Shown here in pieces: positions 46,332 through 55,490 of a DNA stretch of 64,000 bases. Source of the stretch: Winogradskyella eximia (GTDB lineage Bacteria > Bacteroidota > Bacteroidia > Flavobacteriales > Flavobacteriaceae); contig NZ_QRDV01000010.1 in assembly GCF_003386165.1 (NCBI RefSeq), forward strand, positions 62,001 to 126,000, in the 5' to 3' direction. Position 1 is the stretch's first letter, and each line of letters opens with the position of its first letter. The notes beneath the pieces were generated by a model. That model saw only the letters and a list, made by a program, of their open reading frames with translations. It was not told the DNA's origin and did no database searches. Made by a program: the position numbers and the translations under genes.

Positions 46332-46683
46332 AAGTAGGTAATTTAGGTTAGGGTTTACTAAATTAACCGCACTCTTTTCTTAAAATGTTAAATAAATGTT
46401 AAAATCGATTAACGACATGTATTTTGTCGATTTTTATTGCAAAACATCGACGAAACGCACTTTTTTAATAAAATTTAACACAGTTAAACATCTAAAAATT
46501 GTATTTCAACGATAATTTAAATATATCATAGGGAATAGTCCATAAACATAAAATAGGATATATTATGTTTTAATTTCTTTAAAGTAAAAGCATGCAAATC
46601 TGTTAAAGACATCAGAATTATTGAATGGAATATAATGCAAGTAAACTAATATTCAGTGTAATAAAACGAATTAACTATTTCTA
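46332..46683. other. Intergenic region without gene
   Basis: About 350 AT-rich nt upstream of the CAP gene and downstream of pdxH. No open frame of note. There is a small hairpin CGACA/TGTCG at 46413-46429 inside wider AAAATCGA/TCGATTTT arms, followed by a short T run; I cannot give it a role. Confidence 0.5.
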
Positions 46684-47331
46684 TTAAGGTGCTAGACGCT
46701 CAATTTTCCAATTATAATCTTCTTGTAATTGATAACGAATTCTATCATGAAGTCTATTTGGTCTTCCTTGCCAAAATTCTATTGTAGAAGGTTTTACAAT
46801 ATAGCCTCCCCAATTTTTAGGTCTTTCAATATCTTTGCCTTCAAATTTAGCACCTAATTCTTTTAATTTATTTTCAAGTTCTGCCCTATCTTTTACAACT
46901 TCACTTTGATTAGATACTACAGCACCTAATTGACTTCCTCTAGGTCTTGATTCAAAATAACCATCACTTAGGTTTTCCGAAATTTTTTCAGCCTTCCCCT
47001 TAATAATAATTTGTCGTTCTGCTGCATGCCAAAAGAAGGATAAACAAACATTAGGATTTTTTGCAATAGCCTTACCTTTTTCACTATCGTAGTTGGTATA
47101 AAAAATAAAACCTTCGTAGGTGTATTTTTTAAGCAGTACTACTCTATTCTTTGGGTAGCCGTCTAAGCCAATGGTAGAAATAGTCATTGCATTAGTTTCG
47201 TCTACATCAAAATGCGTATCGACCTCTATAAACCAGTCTCTAAATAACTCTAGAGGGTTTTCTGGAACGTTTTCTAATAACAATTCACCTTTTTCGTAAG
47301 ATTTTCTATAATTACCTAAGTCTGTTTGCAT
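46684..47331 (-). CDS. pdxH: Pyridoxamine 5'-phosphate oxidase
   Basis: PdxH oxidises pyridoxine or pyridoxamine 5'-phosphate to pyridoxal phosphate, using FMN. The 215-residue protein has the FMN-binding block GYPKNRVVLLKKYTYEGF and IFYTNYDSEKG, SFFWHAAERQI, ESRPRGSQLGA and the C-terminal signature IEFWQGRPNRLHDRIRY. Length is normal. It is a single gene divergent from the small STAS-like gene at 47414. Confidence 0.96.
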   Translation of the reverse strand: MQTDLGNYRKSYEKGELLLENVPENPLELFRDWFIEVDTHFDVDETNAMTISTIGLDGYPKNRVVLLKKYTYEGFIFYTNYDSEKGKAIAKNPNVCLSFFWHAAERQIIIKGKAEKISENLSDGYFESRPRGSQLGAVVSNQSEVVKDRAELENKLKELGAKFEGKDIERPKNWGGYIVKPSTIEFWQGRPNRLHDRIRYQLQEDYNWKIERLAP

Positions 47332-47413
47332 TACATTTTAATTTAATTTTTTATTCAATTTTTCCTTCTTCAATTGCTTTGTTCCCTATAAATTTAAGGA
47401 TTAAAACATACAA

Positions 47414-47845
47414 ATGAAATTTGAAGACAGTAAATATTCTAAGCGTTTTGCATATAAAAAAGAAGTTTTTCCGTTTGGAACATTATATCTAACTAAATAT
47501 TTTATTGTATCAGAATTAAATGAGGGTGTTCATGTCGATTACACAATTGCCGGTGAAATAATTTCAAGATGCAGTAAATATGTTCATAAGGGTGATAAAA
47601 TCAGTTATATCGCTAATCGTTATAACTCATATTCTTTTAATCCTCAAATTTGGGTAGATTTTAATAACGAATATGACTTTTTAATTGCAACTGCCATTGT
47701 ATCTTATTCAAATTTTAGCCATTTAAATGCTTCTTTAGAAAAACAATTTTTCAGTAAAAGTTTAAAACGATGCAAAAGTTTAGATGAAGCCATCAACTGG
47801 GTTATTAATCTAGATGAAATAACAAAAGTGACTAATCAAAGTTAA
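47414..47845 (+). CDS. Small SpoIIAA/STAS-like protein
   Basis: A 143-residue cytoplasmic protein with no signal peptide. The order of strands and helices, the ISYIANRYNSYSFNPQIW block and the C-terminal SLDEAINWV helix resemble flavobacterial proteins annotated as STAS/SEC14-like (SpoIIAA fold). Its function is unknown. Its 3' end overlaps the convergent rnz gene by 14 nt. A second small protein of probably similar fold lies at the other side of rnz. Confidence 0.65.
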   Translation: MKFEDSKYSKRFAYKKEVFPFGTLYLTKYFIVSELNEGVHVDYTIAGEIISRCSKYVHKGDKISYIANRYNSYSFNPQIWVDFNNEYDFLIATAIVSYSNFSHLNASLEKQFFSKSLKRCKSLDEAINWVINLDEITKVTNQS

Positions 47846-48740
47846 AGACTTTCCCATCTTTAGCTAAAACGGTATGCTCAAATACAGTTTGTGCTTCATT
47901 TTTAAACTCTTCATAGCCATTATAACGCGTGGAATAATGACCTAATATTAAGGTTTCTACATTTGCTTTTTTTGCAATAGTAGCGGCTTGCCTTGCTGTA
48001 CTATGCTTAGTAGGGACACAAAGATCTTCATTTTTATCTAAGAAAGTAGATTCATGATATAAAACAGTACAATCCTTTATTATAGGAATAATTTCCTCAT
48101 TATAAACTGTATCACTACAAAAAGCATAACTTTTAGCTGGCAAAGGATCTTTAGTCACTTTTTCATTTGCAATTAAAACACCGTCTTCATTTTCTACATC
48201 AAATCCTTGTTTTAATTTTCTAAAGTAAGCCTTATCTATATTGGCTTCATTCACTAAATTAATATCTAATTTACGTTCGTTTTCTTTCTCTTTAAATAAA
48301 AAACCGTTGGTGTAAATTCGATGTTTTAGAGGTATAGTATGAACTTCAACTTTTTCATCTTCATATATAAGTTGCGACACTTTAGAACTTAACTCATGAA
48401 AAATAAGCGGATAATTTGTCCAACTTGAAGATAATTTCATTTGAAGTGTTATCACTTCTTTAAGACCCTTTGGTGCATAAATATGAAGTTCTGTTTCTCT
48501 TGTTAACAGACTAAATGTATTCACTAAACCAACCAGTCCAAAATAATGGTCTCCATGAAGGTGCGAAATAAAAATATGCTTAATTCTAGAAAACTTTATT
48601 TTATTACGTCTCAATTCTACTTGCGTTCCTTCTCCACAATCAATTAAAAACATATTATTTTTAATCTCTAAAACCTGTGAAGTCGGATTGGTATTGGTAC
48701 GTGGTGTTGCGCTATGGCAACCGAGAATGGTTAATTTCAT
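47832..48740 (-). CDS. rnz: Ribonuclease Z
   Basis: RNase Z cuts the 3' trailer from tRNA precursors, essential where CCA is not encoded, as in the tRNA-Ser of this window. The 302-residue protein has the metallo-beta-lactamase zinc motif HLHGDH (in IFISHLHGDHYFGLVGL), the start LTILGCHSATPR, PLKHRIYTNGFLF near the middle and the C-terminal HSTARQAA and LGHYSTRY histidines. Full length. The STAS-like gene at 48799 lies 58 nt upstream on the same strand. Confidence 0.96.
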   Translation of the reverse strand: MKLTILGCHSATPRTNTNPTSQVLEIKNNMFLIDCGEGTQVELRRNKIKFSRIKHIFISHLHGDHYFGLVGLVNTFSLLTRETELHIYAPKGLKEVITLQMKLSSSWTNYPLIFHELSSKVSQLIYEDEKVEVHTIPLKHRIYTNGFLFKEKENERKLDINLVNEANIDKAYFRKLKQGFDVENEDGVLIANEKVTKDPLPAKSYAFCSDTVYNEEIIPIIKDCTVLYHESTFLDKNEDLCVPTKHSTARQAATIAKKANVETLILGHYSTRYNGYEEFKNEAQTVFEHTVLAKDGKVFNFD

Positions 48741-48798
48741 TAATTAATTTATGGGTTTAGAGTTTATAAATGGTATAAGATAAACTCATAAACTTCTT

Positions 48799-49131
48799 TT
48801 AAAATCCTAAATCGCGTTCCATATCTTCCATTTCAATTATATCGTATGCTTCTGTAATGGTTGGTACTACGACTATTTCGTCTGGCATTTGGTCTAAATC
48901 TACTTGATCAGATACCACAACAAAGCTTTTTTTATCTGCTCTGTGATTATTACTTAAGCGTAAAAATTCAATAATATCTTCTAGCGAAATTTTATCTAAG
49001 CTCGATAACCTAATAATTAGATGGTAGTTTTTATACTTATCGTATGCCTGCTCTATATTGTTCACTAAAGTTTTTACTGACGCCTTCTCTTGAGCGATTA
49101 TGGTAATATTACCGTCTCTATCTATAATCAT
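48799..49131 (-). CDS. Small STAS-like protein between pyrB and rnz
   Basis: A 110-residue cytoplasmic protein. Alternating strand and helix pattern (NITIIAQEKASVKTLVNNI, YHLIIRLSSL, SFVVVSDQ, EIVVVPTITEAYDIIEMED) fits a STAS/anti-sigma-antagonist-like fold. Databases tend, as I recall, to name this family ribonuclease Z from its neighbour, which is wrong: it has no metal motif. It starts 3 nt after pyrB, so is co-transcribed with it. Function unknown. Confidence 0.7.
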   Translation of the reverse strand: MIIDRDGNITIIAQEKASVKTLVNNIEQAYDKYKNYHLIIRLSSLDKISLEDIIEFLRLSNNHRADKKSFVVVSDQVDLDQMPDEIVVVPTITEAYDIIEMEDMERDLGF

Positions 49132-49134
49132 AAT

Positions 49135-50064
49135 CTATTGTTTTATTTTAGAAGCTAACAGATAAATAACGGCCATTCTAACAGCGACACCATTTTCTAC
49201 TTGATTTAAGATGATGGCTTGTTTAGAATCTGCGACATCACTTGTAATCTCCACACCTCTATTTATAGGTCCAGGATGCATAATCACAATTTCTTTATCT
49301 AAGCTATCTAATAGTTCTTTATTAACTCCAAATTGTTGTGTGTATTCTCTAGTTGAAGGAAAATAACTAATATCCATACGTTCATTTTGTACTCTAAGCA
49401 TATTAGCAACATCGCACCATTCTAAAGCTTTTTTTAAATTGGTTTCTACTTTCACTCCTAAATCTTTAATGTATTTAGGTAATAATGTTTTTGGTCCACA
49501 GACCATGACATTGGCTCCTTGGAGTTGTAACGCGTATATATTTGAAAGCGCTACTCTACTATGTAAAATATCACCTACAATAACCACATTTTTCCCTTTA
49601 ACACTTCCTAATTTCTCTCTAATGGAATAAGAATCTAATAAGGCTTGTGTAGGATGCTCATGTGCGCCATCACCTGCATTTATAATACTAGCATTAACAT
49701 GTTTAGACAAAAACACTCCAGCTCCTGGATTAGGATGACGCATAACCACCATATCTACTTTCATAGACAAGATATTGTTAACTGTATCTATAAGGGTTTC
49801 CCCTTTTTTTACTGAAGATTGTGATGCTGAAAAATTAATAACATCTGCCGATAATCGTTTTTCTGCTAACTCAAAAGACAATTTTGTTCTTGTTGAATTT
49901 TCAAAAAATAAATTTGCAATAGTAATATCTCTAAGTGATGGTACTTTTTTTATGGGTCTATTAATAACCTCTTTAAACTGATCTGCAGTTTCAAAAATAA
50001 GGTCGATATCTTGTTTAGTAAGATATTTAATTCCTAATAAGTGATTGACACTTAATTCGCTCAT
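49135..50064 (-). CDS. pyrB: Aspartate carbamoyltransferase catalytic subunit
   Basis: PyrB condenses aspartate with carbamoyl phosphate in the second step of pyrimidine synthesis. The 309-residue protein has the carbamoyl-phosphate motif FFENSTRTKLSFE (STRT), SSVKKGETLIDT, MRHPNPGA, and HPGPINRGVEI. Length is normal for the catalytic chain; no regulatory subunit gene follows. pyrR lies 102 nt upstream on the same strand, so the operon is pyrR-pyrB-STAS-like, perhaps with rnz. Confidence 0.96.
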   Translation of the reverse strand: MSELSVNHLLGIKYLTKQDIDLIFETADQFKEVINRPIKKVPSLRDITIANLFFENSTRTKLSFELAEKRLSADVINFSASQSSVKKGETLIDTVNNILSMKVDMVVMRHPNPGAGVFLSKHVNASIINAGDGAHEHPTQALLDSYSIREKLGSVKGKNVVIVGDILHSRVALSNIYALQLQGANVMVCGPKTLLPKYIKDLGVKVETNLKKALEWCDVANMLRVQNERMDISYFPSTREYTQQFGVNKELLDSLDKEIVIMHPGPINRGVEITSDVADSKQAIILNQVENGVAVRMAVIYLLASKIKQ

Positions 50065-50079
50065 TTTGTTTTGCTTTAT

Positions 50080-50105
50080 TTAGCTTTTGGCTATTAGCTT
50101 TTGGC
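50080..50105. repeat. Short direct repeat TTAGCTTTTGGC
   Basis: Twelve-nt unit at 50080-50091 and 50094-50105 in the pyrR-pyrB gap. Read on the minus strand it gives GCCAAAAGCTAA, a low-complexity motif of a kind common in flavobacterial intergenic DNA. Confidence 0.5.
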
Positions 50106-50130
50106 CTTTAGCGATTCATTTTTATTTTTC

Positions 50131-50160
50131 AAATTCAAATTCAAGTTCGAGTTCGAGTTC
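50131..50160. repeat. Hexanucleotide microsatellite
   Basis: Five tandem units AAATTC, AAATTC, AAGTTC, GAGTTC, GAGTTC in the gap between pyrR and pyrB. The drift from AAATTC to GAGTTC suggests slipped-strand growth. Confidence 0.7.
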
Positions 50161-50166
50161 ATCTTC

Positions 50167-50706
50167 TTATTTATTTACCAAATAAACGGCATCTTCACCT
50201 TCATTTTCAACCCACTTTACTTTTACTTTTTGGTTGTCTATAGCATCTACTTGTCGTCCTCTATAATTAGGTTGAATAGGTAAATGTCGACTAAAGCGTC
50301 TATCTATTAAGGTTAATAACTCTATATCTTTTGGTCTTCCGAAAGATTGAATTGCTGTAAGCGCAGACCTAATACTTCTACCTGTATATAAAACATCGTC
50401 AATAAAAACCACATTTTTATCTTCAACTATAAAATCTATAATCGTTGTATTTGCTTCTAAGGGTTTATCTCCTCTTCTAAAATCATCTCTAAAAAACGTA
50501 ATATCTAAATGTCCGAGTTTAATATTTTTAATCTTGTAATCCTCAGTTAGTATCTGCGCTAAACGATCTGCTAAAAATTTGCCTCGTGGTTGAATACCAA
50601 TTAATACAGTTTCAGAAAAATCATCGTGATTTTCAATGAGTTGACAAGCCAATCTGTGAAGGGTAATATTGACTTCTTTAGAGTTAAGTAGTACTTTGTG
50701 ACTCAT
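50167..50706 (-). CDS. pyrR: PyrR bifunctional regulator/uracil phosphoribosyltransferase-like
   Basis: A 179-residue type I phosphoribosyltransferase with the PRPP loop VVFIDDVLYTGRSIRSAL near residues 93-110 and IDRRFSRHLPIQPNYRGRQ, all typical of PyrR. In Bacillus it binds pyr mRNA leaders to cause attenuation and has weak uracil phosphoribosyltransferase activity. Here it is first in a pyr operon; I see no antiterminator/terminator pair in its short leader, so regulation may differ. A well-matched promoter is just upstream. Confidence 0.92.
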   Translation of the reverse strand: MSHKVLLNSKEVNITLHRLACQLIENHDDFSETVLIGIQPRGKFLADRLAQILTEDYKIKNIKLGHLDITFFRDDFRRGDKPLEANTTIIDFIVEDKNVVFIDDVLYTGRSIRSALTAIQSFGRPKDIELLTLIDRRFSRHLPIQPNYRGRQVDAIDNQKVKVKWVENEGEDAVYLVNK

Positions 50707-50731
50707 ATGGTTTCCAAACGTTGTTGGCTTA

Positions 50732-50762
50732 CAAAGTTAGGATAAATTATTTTGTTGACAAT
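50732..50762 (-). promoter_or_regulatory. Promoter of pyrR operon
   Basis: Minus strand: ATTG (50759-50762), exactly 19 nt, TAACTTTG (50732-50739), a full TAnnTTTG and a TTG -33 core. It leaves a leader of only about 20 nt. Confidence 0.75.
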
Positions 50763-50812
50763 ACTTTTTTCTTGCAAAGGCAGTGTACTGTATAGACAAA
50801 CAAACTACGGTA

Positions 50813-50844
50813 TAAAAAAAGCCTCTCGAAAATCGAGAGGCTTT
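50813..50844 (-). terminator. Terminator of rpsA
   Basis: Minus strand: AAAGCCTCTCGA, 3-nt loop, TCGAGAGGCTTT, then TTTTA; 24 nt after the rpsA stop. Confidence 0.92.
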
Positions 50845-50867
50845 AGTTTATTTAAAATTCGAGGAAA

Positions 50868-52697
50868 TTATTTCTTCCCGTCCATTTTATCTTTAAGAGC
50901 TTGTAAAGCATCATTTGCGTCACCTAAAGTTGGTTTAGCTTCAGCCGCTTGAGCTTCTTGCTTTCTTACAGCTTGCTTAACGATTTTAGCTTCTTCTTCT
51001 CTAAATACTGCTGTATGAGATGCTACAACACGTTTGAATTCTTTATTAAATTCAATGATCTTGAATTCTGCTTCTTCACCTTTACCAAGTTTAGAACCAT
51101 CTTCTTTCTCTAAATGACGTGCTGGTACAAAGGCAACGATATCTTCGTTAAAATCAATTGTTGCTCCTTTATCTACCATCTCTGTAATAGCTGCTTTATG
51201 AACTGTATCTAAAGCGAATTCAGTTTCATATTTATCCCAAGGGTTTTCCTCAGTTTGTTTGTGACCTAAAGATAATTTACGTCCTTCAACATCTAATTCT
51301 AATACAACTACATCTAAAGTATCACCTACGTTACAGAACTCAGATGGATGCTTAATTTTCTTAGTCCAAGATAAATCTGAGATATAAATTAATCCGTCGA
51401 TACCTTCTTCTAATTCAACAAAAACACCAAAGTTTGTAAAGTTACGTACAATACCTGAGTGCTTAGAACCTACAGGATACTTAGTAGTAATATCAGTCCA
51501 TGGATCTGGCGTTAATTGCTTAATACCAAGAGACATTTTACGATCTTCTCTATCTAAAGTTAAGATAACAGCATCGATTTCATCACCTACAGTTACGAAA
51601 TCTTGAGCAGAACGTAAATGCGTAGACCAAGACATTTCACTTACGTGAACTAAGCCTTCTACACCTTCTTCTACTTCAACAAAAGCACCGTAATCAGCGA
51701 TAACTACTACTTTACCTTTTACTTTATCTCCAACTTTTACAGTTTCACCTAAAGCTTCCCAAGGATGCTTAGATAATTGCTTAAGACCTAATTGGATTCT
51801 TGATTTGTTTTCATCAAAATCAAGGATTACAACATTTAATTTCTGATCTAACTCAACAATCTCATTTGGATGGTTGATACGAGACCATGATAAATCTGTA
51901 ATGTGAACTAAACCATCTACACCACCTAAATCGATAAACACACCATAAGAAGTAATATTTTTTACAATACCTTCTAATACTTGTCCTTTTTCTAGTTGAC
52001 CAATGATTTCTTTCTTTTGTTCTTCAATATCAGCTTCAATAAGAGCTTTATGAGAAACTACTATGTTTTTGAATTCGTGGTTGATTTTCACAACTTTAAA
52101 TTCCATAGTTTTATTTACGTACTGATCGTAATCTCTAATAGGCTTCACATCGATTTGAGAACCTGGTAAGAAAGCTTCTATACCAAATACATCTACGATC
52201 ATACCACCTTTAGTTCTACATTTTACAAAACCGTTAACGATTTCGCCAGTATCATGTGCATTGTTTACACGATCCCATGCTTTGATTACTCTCGCTTTTC
52301 TGTGAGATAATACTAATTGACCAGTTGCATCTTCACGCACATCAATTAATACTTCAACTTTGTCACCTACAGCTAAGTTAGGGTTGTAACGGAACTCATT
52401 AAGAGAAATTACACCTTCAGACTTTGCGTTAATGTCAATAATTGCATCACGATCTGTGATTGTAATTACAGTACCTTCTACTACTTCGTCATCTAAAGTG
52501 TCAACGAAATTTTCTGATACTAATTTTTCGAACTCTTCTAATTTAGTGTCTTCAACTTGCTCAATTCCTTCTTCGAATTTGTGCCAATCGAACTCTTTTA
52601 AGAATTTTTCTGGATTTGCTTGTGCTTCAGAGATCACTGGAGCTTTTACTGCTTCAGTTGCTTCAACTTCAGCTTGATTTGTTTCTTTTTCAGACAT
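50868..52697 (-). CDS. rpsA: 30S ribosomal protein S1
   Basis: S1 brings mRNA to the 30S subunit and unfolds structured leaders. The 609-residue protein holds six S1 RNA-binding domains at about residues 72-135, 150-222, 237-308, 322-395, 408-482 and 495-560; the middle ones show YGVFIDLGGVDGLVHITDLS, YGAFVEVEEGVEGLVHVSEM and FGVFVELEEGIDGLIYISDL. The N terminus is Glu/Ala rich and extended, as in Bacteroidota. S1 matters especially in this phylum, where Shine-Dalgarno sequences are rare. It has a perfect promoter and a strong terminator and is monocistronic. Confidence 0.96.
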   Translation of the reverse strand: MSEKETNQAEVEATEAVKAPVISEAQANPEKFLKEFDWHKFEEGIEQVEDTKLEEFEKLVSENFVDTLDDEVVEGTVITITDRDAIIDINAKSEGVISLNEFRYNPNLAVGDKVEVLIDVREDATGQLVLSHRKARVIKAWDRVNNAHDTGEIVNGFVKCRTKGGMIVDVFGIEAFLPGSQIDVKPIRDYDQYVNKTMEFKVVKINHEFKNIVVSHKALIEADIEEQKKEIIGQLEKGQVLEGIVKNITSYGVFIDLGGVDGLVHITDLSWSRINHPNEIVELDQKLNVVILDFDENKSRIQLGLKQLSKHPWEALGETVKVGDKVKGKVVVIADYGAFVEVEEGVEGLVHVSEMSWSTHLRSAQDFVTVGDEIDAVILTLDREDRKMSLGIKQLTPDPWTDITTKYPVGSKHSGIVRNFTNFGVFVELEEGIDGLIYISDLSWTKKIKHPSEFCNVGDTLDVVVLELDVEGRKLSLGHKQTEENPWDKYETEFALDTVHKAAITEMVDKGATIDFNEDIVAFVPARHLEKEDGSKLGKGEEAEFKIIEFNKEFKRVVASHTAVFREEEAKIVKQAVRKQEAQAAEAKPTLGDANDALQALKDKMDGKK

Positions 52698-52817
52698 GTG
52701 CTGAATAATAATTTGTATTCTGTAGTTTTTTGAAAGATTCGCGAAAAAATCTACAGAAGATATTAATTAAATTGTTTTTATTTCCTTTTACTTTCTTTAA
52801 TCCGCTAAAAAGGTCTG

Positions 52818-52848
52818 CAAAAGTACAACATTTATAAGGTTTTACAAA
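52818..52848 (-). promoter_or_regulatory. Perfect Bacteroidota promoter of rpsA
   Basis: Minus strand: TTTG (52845-52848), exactly 19 nt, TACTTTTG (52818-52825). Both elements match the consensus fully, about 115 nt before the start codon, giving a leader of about 110 nt. Confidence 0.88.
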
Positions 52849-53256
52849 ACATATTTATTTAAAAATAGTATAGCGCTATTACCTATGCTAAAATCGAATA
52901 TAAAACTAGTATTGTATAAACACAACACATTGATTATATATTAATTATGCTATTACATTAAATTTAGTCCAAACTCATAAATGATATAAAAATGATTACC
53001 TTTTATGGTTTAATTATCTATGTAATTCTTTAGTTAAATCGAAGAAGATTCTAATCGTTAATTATCATTAGGTAATATATTTTATAATATGCCTATTATA
53101 ATAAGTGCTTTTTATAGATATAATTAAAATAAAAGTGACTTAAGTCTATATTTTGTTTCTCACTAATAAGAATATCAAAATGATGCTTTATTGCATAAAA
53201 CTTGGCACATATTTTGGTATATTTACAATACTATTAACAATTAAAATATTAGAACA
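52849..53256. other. Intergenic region without gene
   Basis: About 400 very AT-rich nt between the rpsA promoter and the BON/LysM gene, which are divergent. No open frame, no strong hairpin with tail. It contains TATATTTA about 45 nt before the downstream ATG, a one-mismatch -7 element. I see nothing else I can name. Confidence 0.5.
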
Positions 53257-53634
53257 ATGGTTAAAGCAAAATACCAAGGCGTATTAGACTTAGGAGAAAA
53301 ATTAAACATTCAGAATGGTGATGTTAGTGAAAAAGAGGGTGTACTTCAAGTAAAAGGTACAGCTGCTACACAATACGATAAAAACTTAATCTGGGATAAG
53401 ATCAAAGAAGTTGGTGGAGATAATCCTGCTGATATTATGGCAGATATTAAAGTAGCTGATGAATCAGTTTACGCAAGACATACTGTAGTTTCTGGTGAAA
53501 CTTTAGGTAAAATTGCTAAACAATATTATGGTGAGCCAGGTAAATATCAAAAAATATTTCAAGCTAATACTGACATTTTAAAGAATCCAGATGTTATTCA
53601 TCCTGGTCAGGAATTAATTATTCCTAATCTTTAA
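53257..53634 (+). CDS. BON/LysM-domain protein, Kbp (YgaU)-like
   Basis: A 125-residue protein with no signal peptide. Residues about 15-68 look like a BON domain (KEGVLQVKGTAATQYDKNLI), and residues 73-124 a LysM domain (RHTVVSGETLGKIAKQYYG, then NPDVIHPGQELIIP). This matches E. coli Kbp (YgaU), a cytoplasmic potassium-binding protein, rather than a peptidoglycan-binding protein, because export signals are absent. Length is close to Kbp (149). Single gene with its own terminator. Confidence 0.85.
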   Translation: MVKAKYQGVLDLGEKLNIQNGDVSEKEGVLQVKGTAATQYDKNLIWDKIKEVGGDNPADIMADIKVADESVYARHTVVSGETLGKIAKQYYGEPGKYQKIFQANTDILKNPDVIHPGQELIIPNL

Positions 53635-53653
53635 TAAGGAAACAGACATTTTT

Positions 53654-53681
53654 AAAAAGCGACTTTAGAGTCGCTTTTTTT
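53654..53681. terminator. Bidirectional terminator
   Basis: Perfect stem AAAAAGCGACT/AGTCGCTTTTT with TTAG loop and flanking T run, between the convergent LysM-domain and cmk genes. Confidence 0.9.
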
Positions 53682-54369
53682 ATTTAGAAATAATTTGATT
53701 TGCTTTTTCAATCAATGTATTCAATTGCTCATCTATTGTTAAATCAGAATTATCAATTTCTATAGCATCTTCTGCTTTTACAAGTGGCGAATCTTCTCTT
53801 GTAGAATCGATATGATCTCTAGTAGTTACATTTTCTAAAACATCTTCGTAGCTTAAGTTATGGCCACGCTCTAATAATTCTTTATAACGACGTTTGGCAC
53901 GTGTTTCTGCAGAGGCTGTCATAAAGATTTTTAATTCGGCATTAGGAAAAACAACAGTTCCAATATCTCTTCCATCCATTACAATACCTCTATCTTTTCC
54001 CATGAGTTGTTGTTGCTCTACTAATTTGCGTCTTACTTCAGATAAAGTTGCCACAGGACTCACATATTTTGAAACTCTAAGTGTTCTAATTTCGGCTTCT
54101 ATATTTTTACCATTTAAATACACTTCTGCAAAACCAGCGGCTTCATTAAACTTAAAAGTGATACTAATATCTCCTAGCCTATCAATTAAGGCAGCTTCAT
54201 TAAAAAAATCTTCTCCAATAAATTCATTTTCAAGCGCAAAATAAGTGACCGCTCTATACATTGCTCCAGTATCTACATAGATATAATTAAGCTCTTTAGC
54301 TAGTTGTTTAGCAACTGTACTCTTTCCTGTGGAAGAAAAACCGTCTATTGCAATGATAATTTTATTCAT
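53680..54369 (-). CDS. cmk: Cytidylate kinase
   Basis: Cmk phosphorylates CMP and dCMP with ATP. The 229-residue protein starts MNKIIIAIDGFSSTGKST, the P-loop being GFSSTGKST, and has YVDTGAMYRAVTYFAL, GIVMDGRDIGTVVFP and the RAKRRYKEL lid. The frame extends to 54402 inside porQ, but the ATG at 54369 matches the family start and lies after the porQ stop at 54386. Last gene of the minus-strand lon-LysM-porQ-cmk group. Confidence 0.95.
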   Translation of the reverse strand: MNKIIIAIDGFSSTGKSTVAKQLAKELNYIYVDTGAMYRAVTYFALENEFIGEDFFNEAALIDRLGDISITFKFNEAAGFAEVYLNGKNIEAEIRTLRVSKYVSPVATLSEVRRKLVEQQQLMGKDRGIVMDGRDIGTVVFPNAELKIFMTASAETRAKRRYKELLERGHNLSYEDVLENVTTRDHIDSTREDSPLVKAEDAIEIDNSDLTIDEQLNTLIEKANQIISK

Positions 54370-54385
54370 TATAAATGTGTTTAAT

Positions 54386-55417
54386 TTATCTTCGTCTACC
54401 ATCTAAATCAATCTGCAGTCCGAAAAAACTAGTATTTGAAGCACTTGTATATCTTGCATGCGTATAACTAAATCGCATATTATTAATTTTAATTCCTACA
54501 CCTACTGAGAGTCCAGAAAAATTTCTTTGATCCTCAATTCTTAGCTCTTCTGCACGTCTAAAATTATAACCTAATCGGATATTAAAACCTCCTTCCGGAA
54601 ATAATTCAGCTCCCAAGATAAGATGACGCAAGCCTTTATTAAAAAAACTAACCTTCTCTTCTGTTTGGTTGCCATCTAAATCTGTTGTTGCTCTAGCCGG
54701 ATTAGAGACTCCTATAGGCCATTTTTGCAAATTCTCTAATGTTAAATGCCAACGTAATGGCACATTCTCTAGAGTTTGAGACATTCCAAAATTAATTTCA
54801 AATGGCAATGGTTCATGTTGTCCTGCATAGGTAGAAAACTGAGTTCCCACATTTCTTACTGTTAAGGCTGCATGGAAATCTAGCTTTTCATTAATATACA
54901 TGGCTCCAAAATCGAAGGCGCCTCCTACAGAGTTATATTGTTCTAAAAGCGATGTTATAATTTTTAAATTAGCACCAATGTAAAAATCGGTGTAAGGAAT
55001 ATTGTAGTTGTAACCAAAAGATATAGCCGTCTCGTTTCCATTAAAGGATCCTGTAGAATTACCACTTACATCATAACCATCAAAAGAACCATAATTGATA
55101 TAAGTGACTCCAAAATGAAAAGTTTGTACATGCCTATCCCAAGTATAAGCGTAAGCTGCTGTTCCGTAACTAATTCCACCTAAATAGCTCGAATAATTAA
55201 CCGCTAACTGATTGTTCATCTTCCAATTAATAGAAGCCGGATTGTAAAGTGCTTCAGTAACATCGTGATCAAAATTAGTTATAATTTTACCACCTAAAGC
55301 AGCCTGTCTCGGTGAAGATACTAAATTAAGAAATTGATAGGTAGATTCCCCACCCAATTGCGCAAACGCAGGCAATGCCAAAAGCATAATAAATAAGGTA
55401 AGAATCCTCTTAATCAT
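54386..55417 (-). CDS. porQ: Type IX secretion system protein PorQ
   Basis: A 343-residue outer-membrane protein. Signal peptide 1-19 (ending ALPAFAQ), then the PorQ start YQFLNLVSSPRQAALGGK, NPASINWKMNNQLAVNYSSYL and many barrel-like strands, with C-terminal SYTHARYTSASNTSFFGL. PorQ is the attachment-complex part that tethers PorU and PorZ at the cell surface in the T9SS. It is 16 nt upstream of cmk; neighbours otherwise are housekeeping. Its presence fits the two T9SS substrates in the window. Confidence 0.88.
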   Translation of the reverse strand: MIKRILTLFIMLLALPAFAQLGGESTYQFLNLVSSPRQAALGGKIITNFDHDVTEALYNPASINWKMNNQLAVNYSSYLGGISYGTAAYAYTWDRHVQTFHFGVTYINYGSFDGYDVSGNSTGSFNGNETAISFGYNYNIPYTDFYIGANLKIITSLLEQYNSVGGAFDFGAMYINEKLDFHAALTVRNVGTQFSTYAGQHEPLPFEINFGMSQTLENVPLRWHLTLENLQKWPIGVSNPARATTDLDGNQTEEKVSFFNKGLRHLILGAELFPEGGFNIRLGYNFRRAEELRIEDQRNFSGLSVGVGIKINNMRFSYTHARYTSASNTSFFGLQIDLDGRRR

Positions 55418-55490
55418 AGATTTTGCAAAATAACTAAATCTATCTTAAAACGACGATATGATTTTTTTATTTTTTCAGTCGAAAATTTTT

